A DNA stretch of 26,928 nucleotides from PSLL01 sp964389705 (GTDB taxonomy: Bacteria; Desulfobacterota_D; UBA1144; Nemesobacterales; CSP1-2). The notes beneath the pieces are model-generated. The model ran no database searches. It saw only the letters and a list, made by a program, of their open reading frames with translations, and was not told the origin of the DNA. A program made the position numbers and the translations under genes. This document shows positions 7,254 through 15,609 of the stretch, piece by piece (within the stretch, counting starts at the first letter, position 1; every line of letters begins with the position of its first letter). The DNA is taken from assembly GCA_964389705.1 (NCBI GenBank), contig CAYMEO010000035.1, forward strand, positions 1 through 26,928, given 5' to 3'.

Positions 7254-8185
7254 TGAAGTGCGATTCGCAAATTGCGGAGGTTTGCCTCCATTTGAGTAAA
7301 ATAGTTTTTCCCAGCTTTAAGATCATTCTTGCTAATACCCTCAATAGGATCAAGCACAAGCGTCTTTGCACCAGTTTCGCTGGCAATAGTCTCGGATAAC
7401 TTGGGGCTTATAAGACTCTCAAAAAAGATAACTTTAATACCTCTCGCTTTTACTAAATCGGATATTTCGGCAAGCTTCCTAGTATTGGGTTCTTCATCAG
7501 GGGAAACTCCGGCAATAGCAATTTGATTTAAGTGATACTGATGTGCAAGGTAGCCAAATGCCGCATGAGAGGTAACAATGTCACGGCTTACGCATGAATA
7601 TAATCCTTCCCTATACTCTTTATCAAGTGCGTCGAGCTTATTCTTAAGGGATTGTGCATTTGACTGATAAAACGATGCGTTTGCAGGATCAGCTTGAATG
7701 AATCCTTGAACTATTTTTTCTACCTCTTTCTTCGCAAGATGGGGGCTGAGCCATACATGGGGGTCTTCAATTGTCCTTCCTTCTTTTAGCAACTGTCTAT
7801 CTACCATATCCTCTCCTGCGATGACAATTATCGTATGTTGACCATTTAGTTCGTTTTTTATTTTATCACCCCATGCCTCAAGATTACCTCCATTAAGAAT
7901 CAAAAGATCACTGCTCTCAATCCGTGCTATATCCCGAGCAGTCGGTTCGTAATCATGAGGCTCGACTCCTGCTGGGACTATATTAATGACTTCCGCTTTA
8001 TCTCCTGCAATTTGAGTAGCAAAATAATACAAAGGATAAAAAGAAGCCGTAACGCGTAGCTTACTCTTCTCGTTTATAGATCCTTTTGATGAAATTAAAA
8101 ACAGCACATAGCCGACAAGAACAAGGAGTAGAATAAAAATAATGGAAAGAGGAAAGATGCTATCAAGTATACGAATATGGGACAT
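7244..8185 (-). CDS. znuA: Zinc-type substrate-binding protein (ZnuA/AdcA family), system 1
   Basis: A 313-residue cluster A-I metal-binding protein with an N-terminal hydrophobic segment (about residues 12-32) that lacks a lipobox and a clear cleavage site, so it may be an uncleaved membrane anchor. The four zinc ligands of the family are visible: His77 in VEPHDYEP, His143 in EDPHVWLSP, His207 in TSHAAFGYLA, and Asp279 in LDPIEGI. The EDPHVWLSP and SHAAFGYLAHQY motifs are diagnostic for zinc/manganese binding proteins. The gene lies 8 bp after zur and overlaps znuC, giving the classical zinc-uptake cassette under its own repressor. Confidence 0.93.
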   Translation of the reverse strand: MSHIRILDSIFPLSIIFILLLVLVGYVLFLISSKGSINEKSKLRVTASFYPLYYFATQIAGDKAEVINIVPAGVEPHDYEPTARDIARIESSDLLILNGGNLEAWGDKIKNELNGQHTIIVIAGEDMVDRQLLKEGRTIEDPHVWLSPHLAKKEVEKIVQGFIQADPANASFYQSNAQSLKNKLDALDKEYREGLYSCVSRDIVTSHAAFGYLAHQYHLNQIAIAGVSPDEEPNTRKLAEISDLVKARGIKVIFFESLISPKLSETIASETGAKTLVLDPIEGISKNDLKAGKNYFTQMEANLRNLRIALQCQ

Positions 8186-8193
8186 TTAAAATT

Positions 8194-8673
8194 TCACCCT
8201 CTCTCATCTACATCTAATTGACATGTTTGACATCTTCCAAAGAGTTGCAGGAAATGTTTCTGAATTGTAAATCCGGTTTGCCTGGACAATTTCCTCGATA
8301 TACTCCCAATTGGACATTCAGAAAAATCCATTACCCGGTTGCACCCGACGCACACTATTGAGTGGCGGTGTCCCATAGGAGCAACCATATATGTATGACA
8401 ACCATCTTCTAAGTGAACCCTTACAACCAAACCCAAATTTACAAGTGTCTCAAGTGTGCGATAAACTGTGGCAAGTCCAGTCTCGGGAAGGACCTCCCTT
8501 ACCTTCTTGTGAATCTCTATTACTGAGAAATGCCTTGGACTTTCTTCAAGTATGCTCAGCACCGCAAGCCGCTGAGGCGTACACTTAAGCCCACGCTTAT
8601 GAAAAAGTGTCTTGATCTTCATTGGATTGTGTTCAAACATTCTGATTTTACTCTTGTTCTGTCGGGATTCCAT
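8194..8673 (-). CDS. zur: Fur-family regulator, probably zinc uptake regulator Zur
   Basis: A 159-residue Fur-superfamily repressor. The winged-helix domain contains TPQRLAVLSIL (from residue 32) and the recognition region ETGLATVYRTLETLVNLGLV (64-83). The C-terminal dimerisation domain has the regulatory-site stretch GHRHSIV and two CxxC pairs (Cys108/111 and Cys148/151) for structural zinc. Being first in a zur-znuA-znuC-znuB unit points to Zur rather than Fur, Mur or PerR; PerR-specific residues cannot be judged here. The first ATG gives a slightly long N-terminus and lacks a clear ribosome-binding site; Met12 or Met18 are alternatives and would give the usual length of about 140-150. Autoregulation is suggested by the palindrome in its promoter. 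Confidence 0.88.
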   Translation of the reverse strand: MESRQNKSKIRMFEHNPMKIKTLFHKRGLKCTPQRLAVLSILEESPRHFSVIEIHKKVREVLPETGLATVYRTLETLVNLGLVVRVHLEDGCHTYMVAPMGHRHSIVCVGCNRVMDFSECPIGSISRKLSRQTGFTIQKHFLQLFGRCQTCQLDVDERG

Positions 8674-8743
8674 TTATTTAACCACTGAGAATATCTACGG
8701 TTAAGAATAATAAACAAAAACCGACCTAAACCGGTTAATATCT

Positions 8744-8790
8744 AATTGAGAATTTTTCTCAATTGTAAATTATAATATACATCCTGTCAA
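8744..8790 (-). promoter_or_regulatory. zur-znuACB promoter with perfect Zur/Fur-type palindrome
   Basis: On the minus strand: TTGACA (8790-8785), exactly 17 bp, TACAAT (8767-8762), a near-consensus sigma70 promoter. A perfect 9-3-9 inverted repeat, AATTGAGAA (8744-8752), TTT, TTCTCAATT (8756-8764), covers the end of the -10 and the predicted start site near 8755. A repressor bound there would block RNA polymerase. The arm resembles Fur-family operators (TTGAGAA...TTCTCAA). The leader before the annotated zur ATG is about 80 bases. Confidence 0.8.
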
Positions 8791-8876
8791 GGACTATTAG
8801 GTATCAGTGACCAGTATTCAGACCTGTGTTTACCCAATACCTCATCCTATAAATAAGGATTGCAAATTGGTCGCAT

Positions 8877-9392
8877 CTAAGAAGAGTAATTTAGCTTTAT
8901 ATAATCTACAATCTCATCTGCTAAGCGCAAGTAGGCAAAATACAAACCACCGCTTATAATTCCCCCCTTAGACACCCCCTCAAAGGTCGCTTCAGCTATA
9001 ACGCTACTATCAGATTTATTAATAAAACGCACACGTGCGATAATTCTTTGTGTGGTAACTATTCGTTCATACCACGGCACCGGTGTAAAATCCAAAGTCC
9101 CATCTACAACAAGAACCCCGTCGTTTATACTCACAGGAGAGCGACTCACTCCCGTAAAGATGTCTTCCCTTTTTAGCCTATCTGCGATTTCATTAGGAAT
9201 TTTCCATGTGGCATCTGTTGGGACAGAACCCGAAGATATTTTAAAGTCTGGAATCTCAACAATTATGTATCTCCTAAATCCCGTGGGAGATGATTTGGTT
9301 TGAAAAGTTCTTTGACTTCCGCATGAAGCAGTAAAAAGTATTATTCCAAACAGCATAAGACTCAGAGATACAATATTTACTTTTTCCGGCAT
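8877..9392 (-). CDS. Putative lipoprotein, DUF4410-like
   Basis: A 171-residue protein with a lipoprotein-type signal (hydrophobic residues about 7-22, then TASC with Cys24). The mature part resembles DUF4410 envelope proteins: YIIVEIPDFKI near the start, PNEIADRLKREDIFTGVSR, a VVDGTLDFTPVPWYERIV segment, then ARVRFINKSDSSVIAEATFEGVSKGGIISGG and a final amphipathic helix. The family is thought to sit in the periplasm or at the inner face of the outer membrane; its function is unknown. The ATG has a strong GGAGGGG ten bases upstream. It is a lone gene, divergent from the FAD oxidoreductase and separated from zur by about 200 bp. The domain call is by pattern only. Confidence 0.7.
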   Translation of the reverse strand: MPEKVNIVSLSLMLFGIILFTASCGSQRTFQTKSSPTGFRRYIIVEIPDFKISSGSVPTDATWKIPNEIADRLKREDIFTGVSRSPVSINDGVLVVDGTLDFTPVPWYERIVTTQRIIARVRFINKSDSSVIAEATFEGVSKGGIISGGLYFAYLRLADEIVDYIKLNYSS

Positions 9393-9584
9393 AATTCCCC
9401 TCCATAAATAAATTTAGAAAAAGGTTTTCATAAATAACCAGAAAGTCAAGAAAGGCACTCCCCTTAGGCTTTAATCCCACATAGTAATAGAACTCTAGAA
9501 AGCTCTACGTAATTCTTATTCATCTTATTAAACTAGTGGCACTAAGGCCCTCTTCTACAAATATACAATGCGCCTCCACAAAAA

Positions 9585-11036
9585 ATGTTTATAATGATAG
9601 TGTATATGACCAAACACCACGCATACGACGCTATTGTTGTTGGATCGGGACCAAATGGCCTTGCCGCCGCAATTACCCTTGCCCAGGCGGGTCTCTCGGT
9701 GGTTGTATTTGAGGCTAAAAGTACAATCGGAGGGGGCATGCGCTCAGCCGAACTGACTCTGCCCGGCTTTGTACACGATGTTTGTTCCGCTATACATCCA
9801 CTAGGCATTGGCTCGCCATTCTTTCGCTCACTACCTCTTGTAAGACATGGACTTGAATGGATTCAACCTTTGGCTCCGCTTGCTCATCCATTTGATAATG
9901 GTACAGCGGTTCTACTTGAACGCTCGATTGATGCAACCGGCGAGACGCTTGGTAGTCGAGATGCCGCTGCTTACCGGAAGCTTATGGGATCGCTCGTTCC
10001 AAAATGGAACAATCTCGCATCCGATTTGCTAAGTCCATTGCATCTGCCTCGACATCCAATCGAAATGGCACGATTTAGTCTAATTGGAATTCGATCTGCA
10101 ATTAGTCTGGCAAAGGGCCTATTTAATGGCGAACGTGCTAGAGGTTTTTTTGCCGGGCTGGCAGCACACTCGATTATGCCACTCAATAGGCCTCTGACAG
10201 CGGCATTTGGACTCATTCTCGGTATTCTTGGACATGCTGTTGGCTGGCCGATTCCCCGTGGCGGATCGCAGAAGATAGCCGACGCGCTTGGCTCATATCT
10301 ACACCTGCTCGGCGGTGAAATTATTACAAGCACGCCCGTTGATTCCATTGATAAGCTACCCCCCGCCCGCGCAGTTCTATTTGATGTGACGCCAAGACAA
10401 TTGATTCAGATTGCAGAACACCGTTTGCCACCCGGATATAGATGTAAACTTAAGGGCTACCGCTATGGCCCCGGTGTATTCAAGATAGATTGGGCACTCA
10501 GTAGCCCGATCCCATGGAGGGCAAAGGAATGTACACGTGCAGGGACTGTACACATAGGCGGCTCTCTTGAGGAGATCGCAGAATCAGAGCGCGCAGTGTG
10601 GGAGGGAAGACATCCCGAAAAACCGTATGTCCTCGTTGCCCAGCAGAGCCTGTTTGATCCAACGCGCGCCCCGGAGGGAAAACACACGGCATGGGCATAC
10701 TGTCATGTCCCCAACGGATCAAGGCTTGACATGACAGAGCGGATTGAGTCCCAGATTGAGAGGTTTGCGCCTGGATTCCGGGATTGCATAATTGCGCGGA
10801 GCACCAGATCCGCGTTTGAGTTTGAGCAATACAACCCTAATTATGTGGGAGGCGATATAAACGGCGGTGTTCAGGATATAGGACAGCTCTTTACGCGGCC
10901 GGTGGCTCGGCTCGTGCCATATTCAACCCCCATCAAAGGGCTCTACATATGCTCTTCGTCTACGCCTCCAGGCGGGGGTGTGCACGGCATGTGTGGCTAT
11001 CATGCGGCAAAGGCCGCTTTGAAGCAGTGTTTTTAA
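9585..11036 (+). CDS. FAD-dependent oxidoreductase, phytoene dehydrogenase-like (COG1233)
   Basis: Up to 483 residues. A Rossmann dinucleotide-binding motif, DAIVVGSGPNGLAAAITLAQAG with an acid at VVVFEAK, opens the protein, followed by the family's GGGMRSAELTLPGFVHDVCSA. The C-terminal FAD-binding stretch is GLYICSSSTPPGGGVHGMCGYHAAKAAL. This is the NAD(P)/FAD-dependent amine oxidase/CrtI-like superfamily, whose members desaturate or isomerise carotenoids and other lipids; the substrate is not evident and no carotenoid gene is nearby. The start is uncertain: the first ATG precedes a TATAAT, and the ATG at 9606 (MTKHHAYDA) gives the usual N-terminus; neither has a clear ribosome-binding site. 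The gene looks more GC-rich than its neighbours, with frequent CGC/GCG/CTC codons, which may mark transfer. Confidence 0.85.
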   Translation: MFIMIVYMTKHHAYDAIVVGSGPNGLAAAITLAQAGLSVVVFEAKSTIGGGMRSAELTLPGFVHDVCSAIHPLGIGSPFFRSLPLVRHGLEWIQPLAPLAHPFDNGTAVLLERSIDATGETLGSRDAAAYRKLMGSLVPKWNNLASDLLSPLHLPRHPIEMARFSLIGIRSAISLAKGLFNGERARGFFAGLAAHSIMPLNRPLTAAFGLILGILGHAVGWPIPRGGSQKIADALGSYLHLLGGEIITSTPVDSIDKLPPARAVLFDVTPRQLIQIAEHRLPPGYRCKLKGYRYGPGVFKIDWALSSPIPWRAKECTRAGTVHIGGSLEEIAESERAVWEGRHPEKPYVLVAQQSLFDPTRAPEGKHTAWAYCHVPNGSRLDMTERIESQIERFAPGFRDCIIARSTRSAFEFEQYNPNYVGGDINGGVQDIGQLFTRPVARLVPYSTPIKGLYICSSSTPPGGGVHGMCGYHAAKAALKQCF

Positions 11037-11123
11037 TTGAGTAAACAACACGTTTGAGGTTGGTAAAAATCTAGCGATCCCAAGGGTTGTCCCTACTATT
11101 GCCCGTTTAGTATACCGGAATTA

Positions 11124-12200
11124 TCACATATACCTTATGATTCTATAAAACGTATCCCTCTGGGCCGGTCTGAACCCCGCGCTCTTTATCATATGTACGA
11201 GTTCGTCAATTGTGGCCCTCAGTTTATTTTCAGCACAGCCGAGAACGTTTTCATCATAGAGCGTGCCGCCCAAATCACTTGCCCCAAAGTGGAGAGAGAC
11301 TGAGCCCATCTTCTTTCCCTGTGTAAACCATGAACCCTGAATGTGTGTGAAGTTGTCGAGGTAGATCCTTGAGAGGGCAAGGACACGCAGGTATCTGTCT
11401 CCACCAATCTCCTGAGGAATCTTCTTTTCAAGAAATGTATTCCTAGGCTTAAATGTCCAGGGAATAAATGCGAGGAATCCACCTGTTTCGTCTTGAAGAG
11501 TTCTAATCCTCTCAAGGTGCTCGATTATGTCTTCATCCTCTTCGGTATGGCCAAACATCATCGTGGCTGTGGTCTTAAATCCGATTTCGTGGGCCTCTTT
11601 CGTAATTCGAATCCATTGGTCAGAATCAATCTTGAGGGGACTTATCTTCTTTCTAACCCTATTGCTCAGAATCTCAGCGCCGCCCCCGGGAATCGTCCTC
11701 AGTCCCGCCTCCCAGAGTTTTTCAAGTACCTCTTTTGTACTAATCCCCGCATACTTTGCTATAGCACTGATTTCAGGGGCAGAGAATGCATGGAGATGAA
11801 GACCAGGGATTTCCACCGTTGCACGCCTTACAAGCTCTATGTAATAGTCAAGCTTAATTTCTGGATTGTGACCACCTTGAAGAAGCACAGTAGTTGCGCC
11901 ATTGTGAAACGATGCCTTCATGATTCTCAAAAGCTCATCAATAGTCAGTGTATAGGCATCTGAAGCCCCGACGGGTCTCCAGAATGCACAAAAAAGACAC
12001 TCCGTATCACAGATATTGGTATAGTTTGGGTTTGTGTCAGCAACGAATGTAACAACCCCCTCAGGGTGGAACCTTCTTCTTACCGAGTCTGCAAGCGATC
12101 CGAGTTCCAGTAGATCGGCTCTGCGAAGAAGCACAAGAGCCTCCTGTGGGGTTATTCGCTCTTTTCTATCGGCTTTATTATAGATTTCACTGGTTATCAT
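11124..12200 (-). CDS. mqnC: Cyclic dehypoxanthinyl futalosine synthase (MqnC)
   Basis: A 358-residue radical SAM enzyme. The 4Fe-4S motif is CDTECLFC (Cys64, 68, 71), preceded by NPNYTNI as in futalosine-pathway enzymes. MqnC features follow: FHNGATTVLLQGGHNPEIKLDYY, HAFSAPEI, TIPGGGAEILSNRVRKKISP, and HFGASDLGGTLYDENV near the C-terminus. MqnC cyclises dehypoxanthine futalosine to the cyclic product that carries the naphthoquinone skeleton, a step of menaquinone synthesis by the futalosine route. The close paralogue MqnE has a different active-site pattern, and CofG/CofH/BioB are less similar. The ATG is preceded by only weak ribosome-binding signals. No other mqn gene lies in the window. 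Convergent with the FAD oxidoreductase and divergent from the transglutaminase operon. Confidence 0.92.
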   Translation of the reverse strand: MITSEIYNKADRKERITPQEALVLLRRADLLELGSLADSVRRRFHPEGVVTFVADTNPNYTNICDTECLFCAFWRPVGASDAYTLTIDELLRIMKASFHNGATTVLLQGGHNPEIKLDYYIELVRRATVEIPGLHLHAFSAPEISAIAKYAGISTKEVLEKLWEAGLRTIPGGGAEILSNRVRKKISPLKIDSDQWIRITKEAHEIGFKTTATMMFGHTEEDEDIIEHLERIRTLQDETGGFLAFIPWTFKPRNTFLEKKIPQEIGGDRYLRVLALSRIYLDNFTHIQGSWFTQGKKMGSVSLHFGASDLGGTLYDENVLGCAENKLRATIDELVHMIKSAGFRPAQRDTFYRIIRYM

Positions 12201-12375
12201 TCCATGTTTTATTCAACCTAATTATAATAGCAGTGTCAATCTATATCTGAAGGGGAATACCATACAATGCAATTGCAGGGCAAACCTAACTTATGTCATG
12301 TTTGCCAGAATTATAATGCGGATTTGTATAAATTCACCACTTGAGACTACATTGAAACAAGTGTAGATTATTCAG

Positions 12376-13824
12376 ATGAAATTGAGTACCCTCCTATTAT
12401 TTTCTGCACTAGTATTTTTCCTTTCTTTTCATTATTATCTATCAAATGCCTCTGAATCCGTAGATCCAAAAATTTCCCTAAAAGAGGAGTGGATGGGAAT
12501 TTATTCGGGAGAGGATAAAATCGGCTATTCTCATACCCTTATTGAACCTATGAACCAAAACACGAAGGTCTCTGAAGAAACCAAGCTTCGTATGAATATA
12601 CTCGGCAGTGATCAAGATATAGAGATCAAATCCAACTATATCCTGAATAAATACGACATCCAGTCTTTTGATTTCTCTATGAAAGCCGGTCTTGTAGAAC
12701 TCCAAGCCGATGGCAAAAGGGAGGGAAATGAGCTTAAGGTACAAATATCCTCAGCCTCTGGCAAGAGCGAGATCTCTCTTCCACTTAATAATGATGAGCC
12801 TCTGGTGCCCTCTATGATTTTCAAGTGGCTTGCCAACAAAAATCCCAAGGTGGGCAATAGATACAATGTATCCCTTTTTGATCCGACTCTGGCCTTAACC
12901 GGAGGCGTGGCGCATAGCTCAAAAGCAACACTCACCGTTGAAGGGGAAGAAGAGTTGAAGATTCCACTCGGCAGTTTTAAAACCTATAGAATCAAGATGG
13001 TATTTATGGGCTCTGAATCTACAAGCTGGATAACCCATGATGGCGAGGTCATAAAAGAGGTTTCTCCCCCAGGGCTCGTTTCACTAAGAGAGACCAGAGA
13101 TAGAGCTCGAGGCGGATCCCTTTCAAGCCTGGACATTGTACAGAAAACCGCTATTTCTTCCAATGTCCTGTTAGATAACCCCAGGACACTAAAACTGCTT
13201 CGTGCAAAGATTGACGGAATAGATTCCACACAAGGGCTTGATCTCAATGGTGGGAGCGGTCAATCATTTACAAATGGCATAATTGAGGTGAGACAACCCG
13301 ACATCTCTGGATTTACTCCATACTCCCTTCCCTATTCAGGCAACGAGTATAATATTTATATTAAGGCCAACAGTCTGATTCAGAGTAATGATCCAAGGAT
13401 AGTTGAGAAATCAGAAGAGATCTTAAAGGGTGAGAGAAATTCTCTTCGAGCCGCACAAGAGATAAACAGATGGGTTTATAACAATCTTGAGAAGGTTCCA
13501 ACTGTAAGCATTCCAAATGCGCTCGATGTTCTTAAAACCAGAAAAGGAGATTGCAATGAGCATGCCACGCTTTTTGCCGCCCTAGCCCGCGCTGCAGGGA
13601 TTCCCACGAAGATTGCCTTTGGTATCGTATATCTCGATGGAAAGTTCTATTATCATGCATGGAATGAGGTTTTTGTAGGGCAGTGGGTGGCAGTTGATCC
13701 GACATTCGGGCAGTTCCCTGCCGATGCATCACATATAAGGTTTTTAGAAGGAGACCTCAGCAGAGGCTCAGAAATTATAAGGTTAGTAGGGAAAATCAGG
13801 ATAGAGATTAGGAGTGCATCATAA
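12376..13824 (+). CDS. Secreted transglutaminase-like protein
   Basis: A 482-residue protein with a signal peptide (about residues 1-25). The C-terminal transglutaminase-like (papain-fold) domain covers about 345-460 with a visible Cys-His-Asp triad: Cys393 in KGDCNEH, His427 in YYHAWNEV, and Asp441 in AVDPTFG. The first 240 residues form a beta-rich region with SYTLIEP-type and WITHDGEVIKE segments that resemble periplasmic DUF3108-like/lipoprotein-carrier folds; this is a weak call. The bacterial domain is found in proteases and cross-linking enzymes of the envelope; which reaction occurs here is unknown. It is the first gene of an operon with a TPR lipoprotein 5 bp downstream and a LolA/LolB-like lipoprotein after that, suggesting an outer-membrane or envelope-maintenance job. 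Confidence 0.85.
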   Translation: MKLSTLLLFSALVFFLSFHYYLSNASESVDPKISLKEEWMGIYSGEDKIGYSHTLIEPMNQNTKVSEETKLRMNILGSDQDIEIKSNYILNKYDIQSFDFSMKAGLVELQADGKREGNELKVQISSASGKSEISLPLNNDEPLVPSMIFKWLANKNPKVGNRYNVSLFDPTLALTGGVAHSSKATLTVEGEEELKIPLGSFKTYRIKMVFMGSESTSWITHDGEVIKEVSPPGLVSLRETRDRARGGSLSSLDIVQKTAISSNVLLDNPRTLKLLRAKIDGIDSTQGLDLNGGSGQSFTNGIIEVRQPDISGFTPYSLPYSGNEYNIYIKANSLIQSNDPRIVEKSEEILKGERNSLRAAQEINRWVYNNLEKVPTVSIPNALDVLKTRKGDCNEHATLFAALARAAGIPTKIAFGIVYLDGKFYYHAWNEVFVGQWVAVDPTFGQFPADASHIRFLEGDLSRGSEIIRLVGKIRIEIRSAS

Positions 13825-13829
13825 GGGCC

Positions 13830-15608
13830 ATGATTAAAAAATCTGAGAGAAATCTAATAAAGTCGTTTTCCCTCATCTTTTTCTTCTTACTTCTATACTC
13901 TTGTGTACCTAAAGCCACAGGAAATCAGCCACAGATAAAAGAGACCGGTAAGGAGCCTGGATCCAAATATGAAGCCTATTACCATTTTACGCTCTCGAGG
14001 ATGAATTTTCTTCACGGGGATTTTAAAGGGGCACTCCGTGAGATTGAAACTGCCAAGAAGTATGATCCGAGTTCCGCTTTCCTAAGATACAGTGCCGCCA
14101 TTGTGCATATAAGCCTGAATCAATTTGATCAGGCCCTAGGAAACCTTGAAGAAGCCATACGTATAAATCCGAACCTCGCTCCTGCCCATACCCTTCTCGG
14201 AAAGATTCTTGCTTCCTCAGAAGACGCACAAAAGAGGGAAAGAGGTGTGGCGGAGCTGAAAAGGGCTATATCGCTCGACCCCAATGACTCTGAGGCATAT
14301 CTATTTCTTGGAATTGTAGAGACTGAGGCAAAGAGGCTCGATGAAGCCCAAAAGAGCTTTGAGAGGGTTATCGAACTTCTTCCAGATGATGAGCGTGGGT
14401 ACTACTTTCTGGGAAGGGTATATTTTGAAAAAGGGAACCTAAATAAATCCGAAGAATACTATAAAAAGTCTTTGGATATAAACCCCACTTATCCCTCAGC
14501 GCTTATGGATCTCGCAATCGTATATGAAAAACAAGGGAAGTTAAGTAAATCCGAAGGCATATATAAAGAGCTTATTTCCCTTTTTCCACAGAGTTTTGAT
14601 ACCTATATGCGCTATGGCAACTTCCTCTTTAGGACAAACCGCCTGACAGATGCCACGGAGCAGTTTAAAAAAGCCGAGGAACTTAATGATAATAACCCTG
14701 ACCTAAAACTCAGGCTTGGTCTTCTCTATATTGAAAAGGGAGACTATGATAAAGCCATAGAGGAATTTAAGCTCATCCTACTTGGAGACCCCAAAGACGA
14801 AAGGGCTAAATACTACTTGGCGCTCTCATATATTGAGACAGGTAACTATGACGATTCGCTAAGAATCCTAAATGAGATTTCTCAGAAGTCTCCACTATAT
14901 GACGATGTGCTCATACAAAAGGCATATCTGTTTGATAAAATGGGAAAGACCGATCAGTCTCTTAAAATAATGAAAGAAGCCCTAGATCGCAATCCCGATA
15001 ATGAGCAGATTGTCAACTATCTAGGAGCCTTATACAGGAAACTAAATAGGGACAAAGACGCGATAAAGCTCTACGAGAACTTCGTAAAAAGCCATCCCAA
15101 AAGTGAGACTATATACTACTCGCTTGGAGCTGCATACTACTCCATAAAAGAAGAGGATAAATCTATTCTTATGATGAGGAAGGTGCTTGAGATTAATCCG
15201 AACAACGCAGATGCACTCAATTTCATAGGATATACATATGCCGAGAGAGGGCAGAACCTAGACGAAGCCGAGAGACTTGTAAAAAGGGCACTTGAGATTT
15301 CCCCTAATAAGGGCTACATAGTAGACAGCCTTGGATGGATTTATTACAAAAAGGGAGACTTGGATAAAGCCATTGAATTGCTGGAAAGGGCTGCTCAGCT
15401 TTCAGGGGACGATCCCAGTATAATAGAGCACATAGGAGACGTCTATAACGACAAAGGGGATGAAATAAAAGCCCTGAGCTATTATGAAAAGGGTTTAAAG
15501 ATGGAAAAAAAGGACCAAGATGATAAAGAACTCAGATCAAGGCTTGAGAAAAAGATAAACACGATTAAGGGAAAGCTAGGTGCCCAGCGCAAAAAGGGAG
15601 CGATATAG
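13830..15608 (+). CDS. TPR-repeat lipoprotein
   Basis: A 592-residue protein. The signal ends in LLLYSC (lipobox-like, Cys25). The rest is built from about 14 tetratricopeptide repeats, recognisable by recurring Y..LG......G....A...(F/Y)..A....P patterns, for example LEEAIRINPNLAPAHTLLGK and YYKKSLDINPTYPSALMDLA. It is a protein-interaction scaffold, probably at the periplasmic face of the outer membrane. The last part (after about residue 555) is a highly charged K/D/E helix. It follows the transglutaminase gene by 5 bp and is followed by the LolA/LolB-like lipoprotein gene after 1 bp, so all three are very likely one operon. The partner is unknown. Confidence 0.88.
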   Translation: MIKKSERNLIKSFSLIFFFLLLYSCVPKATGNQPQIKETGKEPGSKYEAYYHFTLSRMNFLHGDFKGALREIETAKKYDPSSAFLRYSAAIVHISLNQFDQALGNLEEAIRINPNLAPAHTLLGKILASSEDAQKRERGVAELKRAISLDPNDSEAYLFLGIVETEAKRLDEAQKSFERVIELLPDDERGYYFLGRVYFEKGNLNKSEEYYKKSLDINPTYPSALMDLAIVYEKQGKLSKSEGIYKELISLFPQSFDTYMRYGNFLFRTNRLTDATEQFKKAEELNDNNPDLKLRLGLLYIEKGDYDKAIEEFKLILLGDPKDERAKYYLALSYIETGNYDDSLRILNEISQKSPLYDDVLIQKAYLFDKMGKTDQSLKIMKEALDRNPDNEQIVNYLGALYRKLNRDKDAIKLYENFVKSHPKSETIYYSLGAAYYSIKEEDKSILMMRKVLEINPNNADALNFIGYTYAERGQNLDEAERLVKRALEISPNKGYIVDSLGWIYYKKGDLDKAIELLERAAQLSGDDPSIIEHIGDVYNDKGDEIKALSYYEKGLKMEKKDQDDKELRSRLEKKINTIKGKLGAQRKKGAI

Positions 15609-15609
15609 A

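Noticed and set aside
9274..9480. 68-codon minus-strand frame upstream of the DUF4410-like lipoprotein
   Set aside because: It overlaps the lipoprotein gene in another frame and lacks translation signals.
11493..11963. 156-codon plus-strand frame opposite mqnC
   Set aside because: No ribosome-binding site and no recognisable product; mqnC on the other strand has full motif support.
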